From NCBI RefSeq assembly GCF_002101595.1, contig NZ_LQOM01000022.1:114845-178844 (forward strand): DNA of 64,000 bases, given 5' to 3'. A program made the position numbers and the translations under genes. Source of the DNA: Mycobacterium celatum. Its GTDB lineage: Bacteria; Actinomycetota; Actinomycetes; Mycobacteriales; Mycobacteriaceae. The notes under the pieces were generated by a model. The model saw only the letters and a list, made by a program, of their open reading frames with translations, ran no database searches and had not been told where the DNA came from. Below, piece after piece: positions 1 through 8,881 of this stretch (the first letter of the stretch is position 1; each line of letters opens with the position of its first letter).

Positions 1-1055
1 CCAGCGGCCCGCAGCCGCCCGGCCAGCACCGCCAGCCGCAGCTTGGCCTGCTCCCCCAGCGGCACCGCGAACACGTCGCAGCGGGTCGTCACGCCGACGG
101 ATTTGCCTTCGGCCTTCAGCGCCAGCAAGGTGCGGTCCACGCCCAGCCCGAAGCCGATACCCGAAAGGTCTTGGCCGCCAAGCTCACGCATCAGCCCGTC
201 GTAGCGGCCGCCGCCGCCGATCCCCGACTGCGCGCCCAGCCCGTCGTGGACGAATTCGAAGGTGGTCTTGGTGTAGTAGTCCAGTCCGCGGACCATCCGC
301 GGGTTGATCACGTACGGCACACCCAGCGCGTCGAGGTGCGCCAGCACCGTCTCGAAATGCTGCTTGGAAACGTCGGAGAGATGGTCGAGCATCACCGGGG
401 CATCAGCCGTCATCGCCTTGACCGCAGGGCGTTTGTCGTCGAGCACCCGCATCGGGTTGATCTCGGCGCGCCGACGGGTCTCCGGGTCGAGGTCGAGCTG
501 AAAAAGGAAGTCCTGCAACAGTTCCCGGTATTGCGGACGGCACGTGTCGTCGCCCAGCGAGGTGATCTCGAGGCGGAAGCCGTCCAAGCCAAGCGAGCGA
601 AAACCGGCTTCGGCCACCGCGATCACCTCGGCGTCCAGCGCTGGGTCGTCGACACCGATCGCCTCCACGCCGACCTGCTGCAGCTGGCGGTACCGGCCGG
701 CCTGCGGCCGTTCGTAGCGGAAGAACGGGCCCGCGTAGCACAGCTTGACCGGCAACGCGCCGCGGTCCAGGCCGTGCTCGATCACCGCGCGCACCACCCC
801 GGCGGTGCCTTCCGGTCGCAGGGTCACCGAGCGGTCGCCGCGGTCGGCGAAGGTGTACATCTCTTTGGAGACAACGTCGGTGGACTCGCCCACCCCGCGG
901 GCGAACAGCGCGGTGTCCTCGAAGATCGGCAACTCGACATCGCTGTAGCCGGCCCGGCGGGCGGCGTCGAGCAGCCCGTCGCGCACCGCGACGAACGCCG
1001 CCGAATCCGGCGGGACATAGTCCGGAACCCCCTTGGGCGCTTGGAATTCGGTCAC
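1..1055 (-). CDS. hisS: Histidyl-tRNA synthetase, 3' end outside window
   Basis: Charges tRNA-His with histidine in the cytoplasm. About 351 N-terminal residues are visible; the C-terminal anticodon-binding part lies beyond position 1. The class II catalytic core is recognisable: the motif 2 segment [14 protein letters not shown], and the histidine-specific stretch [12 protein letters not shown] followed by a glycine-rich [11 protein letters not shown]. The N-terminus [16 protein letters not shown] matches the usual start of mycobacterial HisS, which sets the GTG start at 1053-1055. That GTG overlaps the stop of the upstream metallo-hydrolase gene (GTGA), so the two are almost certainly co-transcribed, as in other mycobacteria. 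Identification is secure. Confidence 0.96.
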   Translation of the reverse strand, partial: MTEFQAPKGVPDYVPPDSAAFVAVRDGLLDAARRAGYSDVELPIFEDTALFARGVGESTDVVSKEMYTFADRGDRSVTLRPEGTAGVVRAVIEHGLDRGALPVKLCYAGPFFRYERPQAGRYRQLQQVGVEAIGVDDPALDAEVIAVAEAGFRSLGLDGFRLEITSLGDDTCRPQYRELLQDFLFQLDLDPETRRRAEINPMRVLDDKRPAVKAMTADAPVMLDHLSDVSKQHFETVLAHLDALGVPYVINPRMVRGLDYYTKTTFEFVHDGLGAQSGIGGGGRYDGLMRELGGQDLSGIGFGLGVDRTLLALKAEGKSVGVTTRCDVFAVPLGEQAKLRLAVLAGRLRAA

Positions 1056-1717
1056 GCGCTCAGGCCTTCGAGGAACGGGTTGTGGCGGCGCTCGGCGCCG
1101 ATCGTGGTCTTGGGTCCGTGGCCCGGCAAGACCACGGTTTTGTCGTCGAGCACCAACAGCTTGTCGACGATCGACGTGAGCAGGTCGCGGCCGCTGCCGC
1201 CAAACAGGTCGGTGCGGCCCACCGAGCGCTCGAACAGCGTGTCGCCGGTGAACACCACGTCGGAGCCGTCGCCGGTCACCTTGAACACCACCGAGCCGCG
1301 GGTGTGCCCCGGCGTGTGGTCGACGGTGACGGTGATGCCGGCCAGGTCGACCTTGTCGCCGTCGCGGTCCAGTTCGACGACCTGCTTGGGCTCGCGGAAC
1401 ATCGCCGCCATGAACAGCTGTCCGATCCGCGGGCCGAAGCCCTTGATCGGGTCGGTCAGCATGAACCGGTCCTCGGGATGGATGTAGGCGGGGCAGCCGA
1501 ATGTGTCGGACACCTTCTGCGCCGACCAGATGTGGTCGATGTGGCCGTGGGTGAGCAGCACCGCCGCCGGGGTCAGCCGATTCGTGTCGAGAATGCGCCG
1601 CAGCGGACCCATCGCACGCTGGCCGGGGTCGACGATGATGGCGTCCGAGCCGGGCCGCTGGGCCAGCACGTAGCAGTTGCACGCGAGCAGCCCGGCAGGA
1701 AAGGCGGAGATCAACAC
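1052..1717 (-). CDS. MBL-fold metallo-hydrolase (glyoxalase II-like)
   Basis: A 221-residue metallo-beta-lactamase fold hydrolase of the glyoxalase II/persulfide dioxygenase type; the true substrate is unknown. The metal-binding motif THGHIDHIW (H-x-H-x-D-H) is near residue 55, followed by a later [10 protein letters not shown] histidine motif, FTGDTLF with the bridging Asp, and a final LPGHGP His motif, so all ligands appear intact. The GTG start at 1715-1717 is chosen because [16 protein letters not shown] matches the N-terminus of the M. tuberculosis Rv2581c family; the open frame upstream is antisense to ppiB and not real. The stop overlaps the hisS start. The gene is divergent from ppiB, leaving about 97 bp for two promoters. 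Confidence 0.9.
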   Translation of the reverse strand: MLISAFPAGLLACNCYVLAQRPGSDAIIVDPGQRAMGPLRRILDTNRLTPAAVLLTHGHIDHIWSAQKVSDTFGCPAYIHPEDRFMLTDPIKGFGPRIGQLFMAAMFREPKQVVELDRDGDKVDLAGITVTVDHTPGHTRGSVVFKVTGDGSDVVFTGDTLFERSVGRTDLFGGSGRDLLTSIVDKLLVLDDKTVVLPGHGPKTTIGAERRHNPFLEGLSA

Positions 1718-1814
1718 GGTCCCCAGTTTCCCACGGCAGGCTCCGGCACAGTCATTCGCCACGAACTGGCACACTTGCTGACTGACGAACAACGACCACG
1801 GAGGGACATCGGCG

Positions 1815-2699
1815 GTGCCGACCAACGAACAGCGACGTGCCACGGCCAAGCGCAAACTCGAGCGGCAGCTGGAACGCCGGGCCGAACAAGCCCGACGGCG
1901 CCGGCTCCTGGCGATCATCGGCGCGGCGGTGGCGGCGGTGGTCGTCGTCGCGGCCGTCGTGACAACCGTGCTGCTCACCAACCGCGAGCACAAGCACAAC
2001 ACGGCGGCGCCGACAAGCAGCGCGTCGGCGACGACGTCGGCTCCCGGCGCGGCGCCGGCAGTGCCGCCATTGCCGTCGTTCAAGCCGTCGGCCGACCTGG
2101 GCGCCAACTGCCAGTACCCGCCGTCGCCGGAACCGGCCAGCAAGCCGGCCAAGCCGCCGCGGACGGGCAAGGTGCCCACCGACCCGGCTCAGGTCAGCGC
2201 CAGCATGGTGACCGATCAGGGAAAGGTCGGGCTGATGTTGGACAACGGGAAATCGCCGTGCACGGTCAACAGCTTCGCCAGCCTGGCGCAGCAGGGCTTC
2301 TTCAACGACACCCAATGCCACCGGCTGACAACGTCGCCGACGCTCTCCGTCCTGCAATGCGGCGACCCGAAGGGCGACGGCACCGGCGGGCCGGGCTACC
2401 AGTTCGCCAACGAATACCCGACCGACCAATACCCTCCGGACGACCCCGCCCTGCACCAGCCCGTCGTCTACCCACGCGGCACGCTGGCGATGGCCAACGC
2501 CGGTCCGGGCACCAACAGCAGCCAGTTCTTCATGGTCTACAAGGACTCGCAATTGCCGCCCGAGTACACGGTGTTCGGCACCATCCAAGACGACGGACTG
2601 GCCACTCTGGACAAGATCGCCAAAGCCGGCGTTGCCGGTGGCGGCGAGGACGGCGCGCCCGCCACCCCGGTGACGATCAAGTCGGTGATGCTGGACTAG
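1815..2699 (+). CDS. ppiB: Peptidyl-prolyl cis-trans isomerase B (cyclophilin), membrane-anchored
   Basis: Catalyses cis-trans isomerisation of prolyl bonds and probably helps fold exported proteins. 294 aa: a charged Arg-rich cytoplasmic N-terminus (residues 1-30), one membrane anchor at about 31-55 rich in Ala/Val, a low-complexity Ala/Pro linker to about 115, then a cyclophilin domain of about 170 residues. Cyclophilin signatures include FNDTQCHRLT, GDPKGDGTGGPGY and MANAGPGTNSSQFFMVY. The family FxxPxFHR motif is altered to the C-H-R form seen in mycobacterial PpiB. The GTG start at 1815 gives the expected Rv2582-like N-terminus. It is transcribed away from the metallo-hydrolase gene and converges on the 7-TM protein gene. 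Confidence 0.93.
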   Translation: MPTNEQRRATAKRKLERQLERRAEQARRRRLLAIIGAAVAAVVVVAAVVTTVLLTNREHKHNTAAPTSSASATTSAPGAAPAVPPLPSFKPSADLGANCQYPPSPEPASKPAKPPRTGKVPTDPAQVSASMVTDQGKVGLMLDNGKSPCTVNSFASLAQQGFFNDTQCHRLTTSPTLSVLQCGDPKGDGTGGPGYQFANEYPTDQYPPDDPALHQPVVYPRGTLAMANAGPGTNSSQFFMVYKDSQLPPEYTVFGTIQDDGLATLDKIAKAGVAGGGEDGAPATPVTIKSVMLD

Positions 2700-2769
2700 C
2701 CGGGCCACCGGACGTAGATGTCACCAAAGTTGGCCTGCGACAGGGGTTTTTGCGTTCGCTGCACCGCAA

Positions 2770-3534
2770 TCAAGCCGCAGACCCGCTGTGGGGCAGGTTT
2801 TTGCCCGGGGTGAACCAGGCGACTTTGGCATTCCAGGATCGCGCGGACCCGTACGCAAAACCGATCGCGCCCAGACAGGCGCACAACCAGACGGGCAGCG
2901 TGATATCGGCGCCGAGCTCCGCAGTGACCACCTGGATGGCGGTCGCTGCCACGCCGAAACCGGCCGAGATCAGGTAGAGGTCGACCGTCGCCGTCGAGCG
3001 CGGATCCTTCCGCAGGATGAGCAGCACCCTGCCCGCATAGCCGAACAAATAGATCAGGAGGGCGCCCAGCACCAGCCAGTAGGCGCCGAACCAGACCGTG
3101 CTGACGTGCGCCGGGAACAGGTCGGGGTGATAGCCCTCGTCGGCGACGATGAATACCGCCACAAGCAGCGGAATACCAAGCCGCAGCGGGGTTTCGATGT
3201 GCCGGCGAAACAGGATGCACTGCAGTCGAGTGTCACCCAGACGGGCCAGCCCGTGGAGAATGATGGCTGTCACCGCGGCGATCAGGCAGATGTGGCCGAG
3301 CAGGTCTTCCACATTCCACCGGCCGGTGACGCGGTGCAGCGCCGGACCCAGCGTCGCCGACGCCCACGGCGACATCAGCAGCACTGCACAGCCCTGCAGG
3401 GCGATATTCAGGCTCGCGCCGGCTTCCCAGCGGGAGCGCCAGGTGTGGCGGCGGATCCACAGACTGTAGAAGATGGCGGCCAGCGTGGCGAGGATCAGTG
3501 CGGACATCATTGTCACCACCCAACTTACCCGCAA
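2770..3534 (-). CDS. Seven-transmembrane protein paired with an XRE-like regulator
   Basis: No enzymatic motif is visible. About 254 aa with seven hydrophobic helices (roughly residues 8-28, 42-65, 76-98, 117-133, 143-167, 182-208 and 213-232 counted from the longest start) and a short polar C-terminus. It follows the small DNA-binding gene by 5 nt on the same strand, so the two form one unit. The start is uncertain: TTG at 3534 is the longest option, GTG and ATG codons lie within the next 30 nt, and none has a strong ribosome site. The layout resembles actinobacterial regulator plus 7-TM pairs sometimes annotated as MAB_1171c-type putative transporters; that resemblance is remembered, not tested. 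M. tuberculosis lacks this gene between ppiB and relA, so it is an accessory insertion. Confidence 0.7.
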   Translation of the reverse strand: MRVSWVVTMMSALILATLAAIFYSLWIRRHTWRSRWEAGASLNIALQGCAVLLMSPWASATLGPALHRVTGRWNVEDLLGHICLIAAVTAIILHGLARLGDTRLQCILFRRHIETPLRLGIPLLVAVFIVADEGYHPDLFPAHVSTVWFGAYWLVLGALLIYLFGYAGRVLLILRKDPRSTATVDLYLISAGFGVAATAIQVVTAELGADITLPVWLCACLGAIGFAYGSARSWNAKVAWFTPGKNLPHSGSAA

Positions 3535-3539
3535 TTCGC

Positions 3540-3848
3540 TCAGACAGGCGGCGTGCTGGGGTCGGGTTGAAGATCGCGTAATCTCGTGCGATGGGGCGCT
3601 GATTCGACGTATTCGATGACCGCCTCCGGCGGGATCAACCCGTAGCGCACCTGGAGGTCAACCGGGTTCAGCCCGAAGTAGTTGGCGGCTCTGATCAGGT
3701 TGTCGGCCGTGACGAGCCTGCCCTCCCGAGCCGCCTTGTAATAGGCCGACTTTCGGTAGCCGAACGCCTCGTAGACCTCGGAAGCGGCAAGCGGCCTGCC
3801 GACGAGGTACGGCAGCACCACCGCCGGGTCTTTGTCGCGGTCGTCCAT
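3540..3848 (-). CDS. Small XRE-like / phage-repressor-like DNA-binding protein
   Basis: 102 aa. Residues about 18-65 look like a helix-turn-helix: PLAASEVYEAFGYRKSAYYK supplies two helices and a turn, followed by RLVTADNLIRAANYFGLNP, a pattern shared with Cro/C1-type and mycobacterial immunity-repressor-like proteins. The C-terminal 25 residues are polar and probably disordered. The ATG start at 3846-3848 has only a weak AGGGG two bases upstream. It is followed by the 7-TM gene, and is divergent from the small secreted protein gene with 123 bp between them. That gap carries two related palindromes, the natural candidate binding sites for this protein. Function beyond DNA binding cannot be read from the sequence. 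Confidence 0.72.
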   Translation of the reverse strand: MDDRDKDPAVVLPYLVGRPLAASEVYEAFGYRKSAYYKAAREGRLVTADNLIRAANYFGLNPVDLQVRYGLIPPEAVIEYVESAPHRTRLRDLQPDPSTPPV

Positions 3849-3884
3849 GACCCCTAAGAGTGACCTCGATGGACAAGAGACCGA

Positions 3885-3929
3885 TTACGTGAACGTAAAA
3901 ACTGTATTAACTACAAAAGTTCACTTTTG
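3885..3929. promoter_or_regulatory. Two related palindromic operators 30 bp apart
   Basis: Site 1 is TTACGTGAACGTAA at 3885-3898 (6-bp arms, 2-bp spacer). Site 2 is CAAAAGTTCACTTTTG at 3914-3929 (7-bp arms, 2-bp spacer). Their cores GTGAAC and GTTCAC are reverse complements, so one dimeric protein could bind both. The centres are exactly 30 bp apart, three helical turns, which favours same-face cooperative binding. They lie in the AT-rich gap between the XRE-like gene and the secreted-protein gene; site 2 would overlap the -35 area of a rightward promoter with a possible TATAGA -10 at 3946-3951. The operator role is inferred. Confidence 0.55.
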
Positions 3930-3971
3930 CAGACTATTGTTCTCTTATAGATCCCACGGCGGGAGGAGACC

Positions 3972-4310
3972 ATGTCTGCATGCCAGCGCAGCAAGGCCCC
4001 TGACCGGAAGCGGCCACGTAGCAGATCGGTCGCCCTGCGACTCGCGCAACGGGCCGCGATCGCCGGCGCCGGCGTGCTGGTGATGATCAGCGGCACGGGC
4101 ATTGCCGGCTTGCCGGGACAGGCCCGCGCGGATACCCCGCAGTGCGTCGCCGACCAGACGGATCCATGTCCGCCACCGGCGGACGGATCGGTCGATCCGT
4201 CGACCCCGCCTCGCGTGCAGCAGCGGATGGCGAATCGGCCCCGTCTGCAGATCATTTGCCAGCCGGCGGCGAAGGTCGGGGCATTCTGTTACCGACGGAT
4301 CGTGCGCTGA
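3972..4310 (+). CDS. Small predicted secreted protein
   Basis: 112 aa of unknown function. The first 54 residues look like a long signal peptide: a basic stretch KAPDRKRPRSRS, a hydrophobic core AAIAGAGVLVMISGTGIAGL and an A-R-A cleavage-like site before DTPQCVADQTDPCPPP. The mature part would be about 58 residues, Pro-rich, with four cysteines (in PQC, DPC, IICQ and AFCY) that could form two disulfides. GGGAGGAGA directly before ATG 3972 is a strong ribosome site. It is divergent from the XRE-like/7-TM pair and shares their palindrome-bearing control region, so it may be the regulated output of that module. It converges with relA 13 bp away. Confidence 0.68.
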   Translation: MSACQRSKAPDRKRPRSRSVALRLAQRAAIAGAGVLVMISGTGIAGLPGQARADTPQCVADQTDPCPPPADGSVDPSTPPRVQQRMANRPRLQIICQPAAKVGAFCYRRIVR

Positions 4311-4323
4311 GCGCCGAGGACCG

Positions 4324-6681
4324 TCAAGCCGCTGACGTCACCCGGTAGACGTCGTAGACGCCTTCGACGTTGCGCACGACGTCGAGCAGGTGCCCCAGGT
4401 GCTTGGGGTCACCCATCTCGAAGGTGAACCGGCTGACCGCCACCCGGTCGTTCGACGTCGTCACCGACGCCGACAGGATGTTCACCTTCTCGTCGGCCAG
4501 CACCCTGGTCACGTCCGAGAGCAGCCGATGCCGGTCGAGCGCCTCGACCTGGATTGCCACCAGAAACACCGACGACGGCGACGGCGCCCAGTGCACCTCG
4601 ATGATGCGCTCCGACTGCTGTTGCAGCGACGCGGCATTGGTGCAGTCGGTGCGGTGCACGCTGACCCCGCCGCCGCGGGTGACGAATCCCATGATCGCGT
4701 CGCCGGGCACCGGGGTGCAGCATTTAGCCAGCTTGGTCAGCACTCCCGGGGCGCCCGGTACCGCGACCCCGGTGTCGTCGGTGCTGCGCGGGCGTCGCAG
4801 CATGGTCGCCGGGGTGGACCGCTCGGCGAGATCCTCCTCGGCCTGGTCGATGCCGCCCAGTTCGGCCACCAGCCGCTGGACCACATGCTTGGCCGAGACG
4901 TGCCCTTCGCCGATCGCGGTGTAGAGGGCAGACACGTCGGTGTAGTGCAGCTCGTTGGCCACCGCGGCCATCGATCCGCCATTGACCAAGCGCTGCAACG
5001 GAAGTCCGCCGCGGCGAACCTCGCGGGCCATCGCCTCCTTGCCGGCCTCCAGCGCTTCCTCGCGGCGTTCTTTGGCGAACCACTGGCGGATCTTGGTCTT
5101 CGCGCGCGGCGACACCACGAACTGCTGCCAGTCCCGCGACGGCCCGGCGTTGGGCGCCTTGGACGTGAAAACCTCGACGACTTCCCCGTTTTCGAGCTTG
5201 CGCTCCAGCGCCACCAGCCGGCCGTTGACGCGGGCGCCGATGCAGCGGTGGCCGACCTCGGTGTGCACGGCATAGGCGAAGTCCACCGGTGTCGACCCGG
5301 TGGGCAGCGTGATCACGTCACCCTTCGGCGTGAACACGAAAATCTCTTGCACCGCAAGGTCGTAACGCAGCGACTCCAGGAACTCGCCGGGGTCGGCGGC
5401 CTCTCGCTGCCAGTCGAGCAATTGGCGCATCCAGGCCATGTCGTCGATCTCGGCGGCGGCGTGTGGATGCGGAACACCGTTGCGGCCCTTGGCTTCCTTG
5501 TAACGCCAGTGCGCGGCGATGCCGTATTCGGCCGTGCGGTGCATGTCGCGGGTGCGGATCTGCACTTCCAGCGGCTTGCCCTCCGGCCCGACGACCGTGG
5601 TGTGCAGCGACTGGTACACCCCGTAGCGCGGCTGGGCGATGTAGTCCTTGAACCGGCCGGCCATCGGCTGCCACAGCGAATGCACCACGCCCACAGCGGC
5701 GTAACAGTCACGGATCTCGTCGCACAGGATGCGAATGCCGACCAGGTCGTGGATGTCGTCGAAGTCGCGGCCCTTGACGATCATCTTCTGGTAGATCGAC
5801 CAGTAGTGCTTGGGCCGGCCTTCCACCGTCGCGTTGATCTTGGACGCGTTGAGCGTGGCGACGATCTCGTCGCGCACCTTGGCCAGATAGGTGTCGCGCG
5901 ACGGGGCCCGGTCGGCCACCAGCCGCACGATCTCCTCGTACTTCTTGGGGTGCAGGATCGCGAACGCCAGATCCTCCAGCTCCCACTTGACCGTGGCCAT
6001 CCCCAGCCGATGTGCGAGCGGCGCAATGACTTCCAGCGTTTCGCGGGCCTTGCGGGCCTGCTTCTCCGGCGGCAGGAAACGCATCGTGCGCATGTTGTGC
6101 AGCCGGTCGGCCACCTTGATCACCAGCACCCGCGGGTCACGCGCCATCGCGGTGATCATCTTGCGGATGGTCTCCCCCTCGGCGGCGCTGCCGAGCACCA
6201 CCCGGTCCAGCTTGGTCACCCCGTCGACCAGATGGCCGACCTCCTCGCCGAATTCCTCGGACAGCTGCGCCAAGGTGTAGCCGGTGTCCTCGACGGTGTC
6301 GTGCAGAAGCGCGGCCACCAGCGTGGTGGTGTCCATCCCCAGCTCGGCCAGGATGGTGGCCACGGCCAGCGGATGGGTGATATACGGGTCGCCGGAATGG
6401 CGCATCTGGTCGGCGTGCCGCTGCTCGGCGACCTCGTAGGCACGCTGCAAGATCGACAGGTCCGCCTTGGGATGAATTTCGCGGTGCACCGCCACCAGCG
6501 GCTCGAGCACCGGGCTGACCGTGCTGCGCTGGGCGGTCATCCGCCGCGCCAAGCGGGCCCGCACCCGTCGCGACGCGCTGGTGGAGGTCTTCAGCCCGAT
6601 CCGGGACTCGGCCGGCAGGGCATCGGGAACCTGCAGCGGCTCGGTGGGCGGCTGGGTAGCCGTGGGCTGGTCATCCGCCAC
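4324..6681 (-). CDS. relA: Bifunctional (p)ppGpp synthetase/hydrolase
   Basis: Makes and degrades the stringent-response alarmones (p)ppGpp in the cytoplasm. 785 aa with the full Rel layout: HD hydrolase domain (about residues 80-240, with LLHDTVEDT and [13 protein letters not shown]), synthetase domain (about 270-430, with [13 protein letters not shown] and [12 protein letters not shown]), TGS domain (about 460-530, [14 protein letters not shown]), a helical/zinc-finger-like region containing [10 protein letters not shown], and a C-terminal ACT domain. The GTG start at 6679-6681 is preferred because GGAGG sits eight bases upstream and the N-terminus VADDQPTA fits the M. tuberculosis protein. 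It lies 31 bp downstream of apt and is likely part of the sec-apt-relA transcription unit. Confidence 0.97.
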   Translation of the reverse strand: MADDQPTATQPPTEPLQVPDALPAESRIGLKTSTSASRRVRARLARRMTAQRSTVSPVLEPLVAVHREIHPKADLSILQRAYEVAEQRHADQMRHSGDPYITHPLAVATILAELGMDTTTLVAALLHDTVEDTGYTLAQLSEEFGEEVGHLVDGVTKLDRVVLGSAAEGETIRKMITAMARDPRVLVIKVADRLHNMRTMRFLPPEKQARKARETLEVIAPLAHRLGMATVKWELEDLAFAILHPKKYEEIVRLVADRAPSRDTYLAKVRDEIVATLNASKINATVEGRPKHYWSIYQKMIVKGRDFDDIHDLVGIRILCDEIRDCYAAVGVVHSLWQPMAGRFKDYIAQPRYGVYQSLHTTVVGPEGKPLEVQIRTRDMHRTAEYGIAAHWRYKEAKGRNGVPHPHAAAEIDDMAWMRQLLDWQREAADPGEFLESLRYDLAVQEIFVFTPKGDVITLPTGSTPVDFAYAVHTEVGHRCIGARVNGRLVALERKLENGEVVEVFTSKAPNAGPSRDWQQFVVSPRAKTKIRQWFAKERREEALEAGKEAMAREVRRGGLPLQRLVNGGSMAAVANELHYTDVSALYTAIGEGHVSAKHVVQRLVAELGGIDQAEEDLAERSTPATMLRRPRSTDDTGVAVPGAPGVLTKLAKCCTPVPGDAIMGFVTRGGGVSVHRTDCTNAASLQQQSERIIEVHWAPSPSSVFLVAIQVEALDRHRLLSDVTRVLADEKVNILSASVTTSNDRVAVSRFTFEMGDPKHLGHLLDVVRNVEGVYDVYRVTSAA

Positions 6682-6712
6682 GTTCGTCACCTCCGGCCTC
6701 CCAGGATATCGC

Positions 6713-7237
6713 TCAAACGCAGCGCAAGCTGTGGACCGGCAGCGGCGCGACCGCATCACGACCGCCCAGCGCGCCCAGTTCCAGCACCACGGCGGCCAGC
6801 GTCACGCGCGCGCCGCTGTGTTCGAGCAGCCGGCGAGCCGCCGCCAGCGTCCCGCCGGTGGCCAGCACGTCGTCGACGATGACCACGCTGCGCCCGGCCA
6901 GCTCGATGCCGTCGGCCGGGATTTCCAGGGTGGCGGTGCCGTATTCCAGGTCGTAGTGATCGGCGCGCACCGGCGGCGGCAGCTTGCCGCCCTTGCGGAT
7001 GGCCAGCATGCCGGTGCCCAGCCGGGCCGCGACGGCGCCGCCCACCACGAAGCCGCGGGCGTCGATCCCGGCGATCAGGTCGGCGCCGGTCGCCACGTCG
7101 GCCAGCGCGTCGGTCACGGCGGAAAACCCGCGACGGTCGGCGAACAGCGGAGTGAGATCCTTGAATTGGATTCCCGCCGTGGGGAAGTCGGCTACCTCGC
7201 GGGTCAGGGACGCGATCAGGTGCTCGACAGAGCTCAC
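6713..7237 (-). CDS. apt: Adenine phosphoribosyltransferase
   Basis: Salvages adenine to AMP using PRPP. 174 aa. The family PRPP-binding motif [16 protein letters not shown] is intact near residue 120, preceded by the flexible-loop region [10 protein letters not shown] and the N-terminal [15 protein letters not shown] typical of Apt. The GTG start at 7235-7237 overlaps the stop of the upstream lipoprotein gene (GTGA). The start and length agree with the common bacterial Apt size. Position between the Sec-associated lipoprotein and relA is the standard mycobacterial order. Confidence 0.94.
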   Translation of the reverse strand: MSSVEHLIASLTREVADFPTAGIQFKDLTPLFADRRGFSAVTDALADVATGADLIAGIDARGFVVGGAVAARLGTGMLAIRKGGKLPPPVRADHYDLEYGTATLEIPADGIELAGRSVVIVDDVLATGGTLAAARRLLEHSGARVTLAAVVLELGALGGRDAVAPLPVHSLRCV

Positions 7238-8877
7238 CGCACCAGCACCCAGCGGTCCATGTTCCAGCCGGCGCCCCAGCGGGTCGGGTTGGCCGTGACC
7301 GCATACATCTTTTTCGAGGCCATCAGAGTCCGCTGCTGGCGATACAGCGGTAGGGTCGGCATGTCGGCCCACAGCACCGGCGCGCTCTCCGCCAGCAGGC
7401 GCACCAACTCGGCAGGGTCGGCCGACACCGCCAGCGCGCTGATGATCCCGTCGATCTGGCCGTTGCTGTAGCCGGGCAGATTGTTGCCGTTGCCGGTGTG
7501 CAGCGTGTAGGCGTCCATCGCCGGCGACCCGGTCGATCCGCTGCCGGCCGCGCCACCGGCAGTGGCCAGCAGCACGTCGATCTTTCCATCCCGCAGGGTC
7601 TGCGGTCCGGTGGTGTCGGAGGTGACGTCGGAGACCGTGATACCGGCCGGCGCGCACGCCTTGGCGATCGCGCCGACCGTGGCGGCCAGCCGGGCATTGG
7701 GCGCCCGGTAGCCGATCCGCACGGTCAGCGGCGCCCCGCCCAGCGCACCGCGCGCCGCGTCGGGATTCGCCTTGACGAATTGTGCTGCCTCCGGGACGTT
7801 TTCGGCCTGGGCGATGGCGTCCTCGGCGGCGGTGTGCAACCGGGAGTTGGCGATCGGCACCCCTGCGTCGCGCGCGATCACATCCCGCGGCGTACACGAG
7901 GCGACCGCGCGACGCACGAGCGTGTCGGCAAACCGGCCGTTCGGCGCGAAGATCAGCTGCTGGATCCCGTCCGACGGCGCGTCGGTGCGCCGGTAGTTGT
8001 CCGGGGTGATCACCGAGCCCGACGACCCGGCCGCGACGTCGGCGACGTCGATACTGCCGTTGTTGAGCCGGTCCTGGATGTCGGCCTTCTGCGGCCACAC
8101 CGTGATCCGCTTCGTCATCGGCTTAGGCCCCCACCAGCGCTCGTTGGCGACCAGCACCACCCCGCCGTCGTTCAGCACCGACTCGATCTTGTACGGCCCC
8201 GACGACGGGAAGTGCTTGGTGTCCAGGCCGGGCTTGAGGTCCCAGATCGTGTTCCATCGCTGGGCAATGCGCTCGACGGCCGGCATGTTCTTGCCCAGCA
8301 GCGAGGCGGTGACGTTGACGCCCAGGTCGTCGGCGATGACGTGGGACGGCATCAGCGAGGTCGCGGTGAACAGCTCGTCGTAGTCGACGACGCTGCGGTC
8401 CGGCGCGAACGACACCCGGGCCTTCTTCTGCCCGGGCTGGCAGTCAATGCCGGCGATGTCGATGTAGCCGGCCTGGGTGGCGGCGTCGAACCCACCGAAC
8501 TTGCCGGAGTGGGCGGCCCAGGTCAGCACCATGTCGTCACACGTGACCGGCTTGCCGTCGGAGTAGACGGCGTTGTCGGCGATCTGGTAGTCGAGCACCA
8601 GCGGCGCGCCGCCGACCACCGAGACGGTGCCGAAGTCGTGGTCGGCCACCACCTGCCCGTCGGGACCGTGGTAGCCGAAGCCGGTCAGGGTGCGGGAAAA
8701 CGCCTGTGCCCCAGCCGATGCGGCGCCGGTGACCGTGTTGGTGTTGTAGGTGACCAGCGCGCCGTCGACCGCGTAGTCGATCTGACCGGCTGCGCTGCCC
8801 GAACACGCGGTCAGCGGCGAGAAGGCCACAAGCGTCGCCGCCAAGACGGCCGCAGCGCGCCGACGCCAGGCAGCCAT
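7234..8877 (-). CDS. ABC-transporter solute-binding lipoprotein (family 5, Rv2585c-like)
   Basis: 547-aa cell-envelope lipoprotein of the peptide/nickel-type (SBP_bac_5) solute-binding family. The signal peptide [20 protein letters not shown] ends in lipobox LTAC with Cys25 as the predicted lipidated residue. Typical family features include [15 protein letters not shown] in the first third and [12 protein letters not shown] with [12 protein letters not shown] in the middle. No permease or ATPase genes are adjacent, so it may act with a transporter encoded elsewhere or alone; its ligand is unknown. ATG 8875-8877 is 4 nt beyond the secF stop, and its own stop overlaps apt, so it is co-transcribed with the Sec genes. 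Confidence 0.9.
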   Translation of the reverse strand: MAAWRRRAAAVLAATLVAFSPLTACSGSAAGQIDYAVDGALVTYNTNTVTGAASAGAQAFSRTLTGFGYHGPDGQVVADHDFGTVSVVGGAPLVLDYQIADNAVYSDGKPVTCDDMVLTWAAHSGKFGGFDAATQAGYIDIAGIDCQPGQKKARVSFAPDRSVVDYDELFTATSLMPSHVIADDLGVNVTASLLGKNMPAVERIAQRWNTIWDLKPGLDTKHFPSSGPYKIESVLNDGGVVLVANERWWGPKPMTKRITVWPQKADIQDRLNNGSIDVADVAAGSSGSVITPDNYRRTDAPSDGIQQLIFAPNGRFADTLVRRAVASCTPRDVIARDAGVPIANSRLHTAAEDAIAQAENVPEAAQFVKANPDAARGALGGAPLTVRIGYRAPNARLAATVGAIAKACAPAGITVSDVTSDTTGPQTLRDGKIDVLLATAGGAAGSGSTGSPAMDAYTLHTGNGNNLPGYSNGQIDGIISALAVSADPAELVRLLAESAPVLWADMPTLPLYRQQRTLMASKKMYAVTANPTRWGAGWNMDRWVLVR

Positions 8878-8881
8878 CGGG

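Noticed and set aside
1082..2977. A 631-codon + strand frame covering the metallo-hydrolase and ppiB
   Set aside because: It overlaps two well-supported genes in other frames and shows no family motif; open by codon bias only.
3540..3848. Prophage remnant, suggested by the repressor-like protein
   Set aside because: No integrase, tail, capsid or attachment-site repeat is present in the flanks, and ppiB and relA are undisturbed. Kept only as a small regulator module.
4390..6882. An 830-codon open frame on the + strand opposite relA
   Set aside because: It is an antisense frame kept open by G+C-rich third-codon bias of relA. Its composition (His/Arg/Gly-rich, no domain) is that of a shadow frame.
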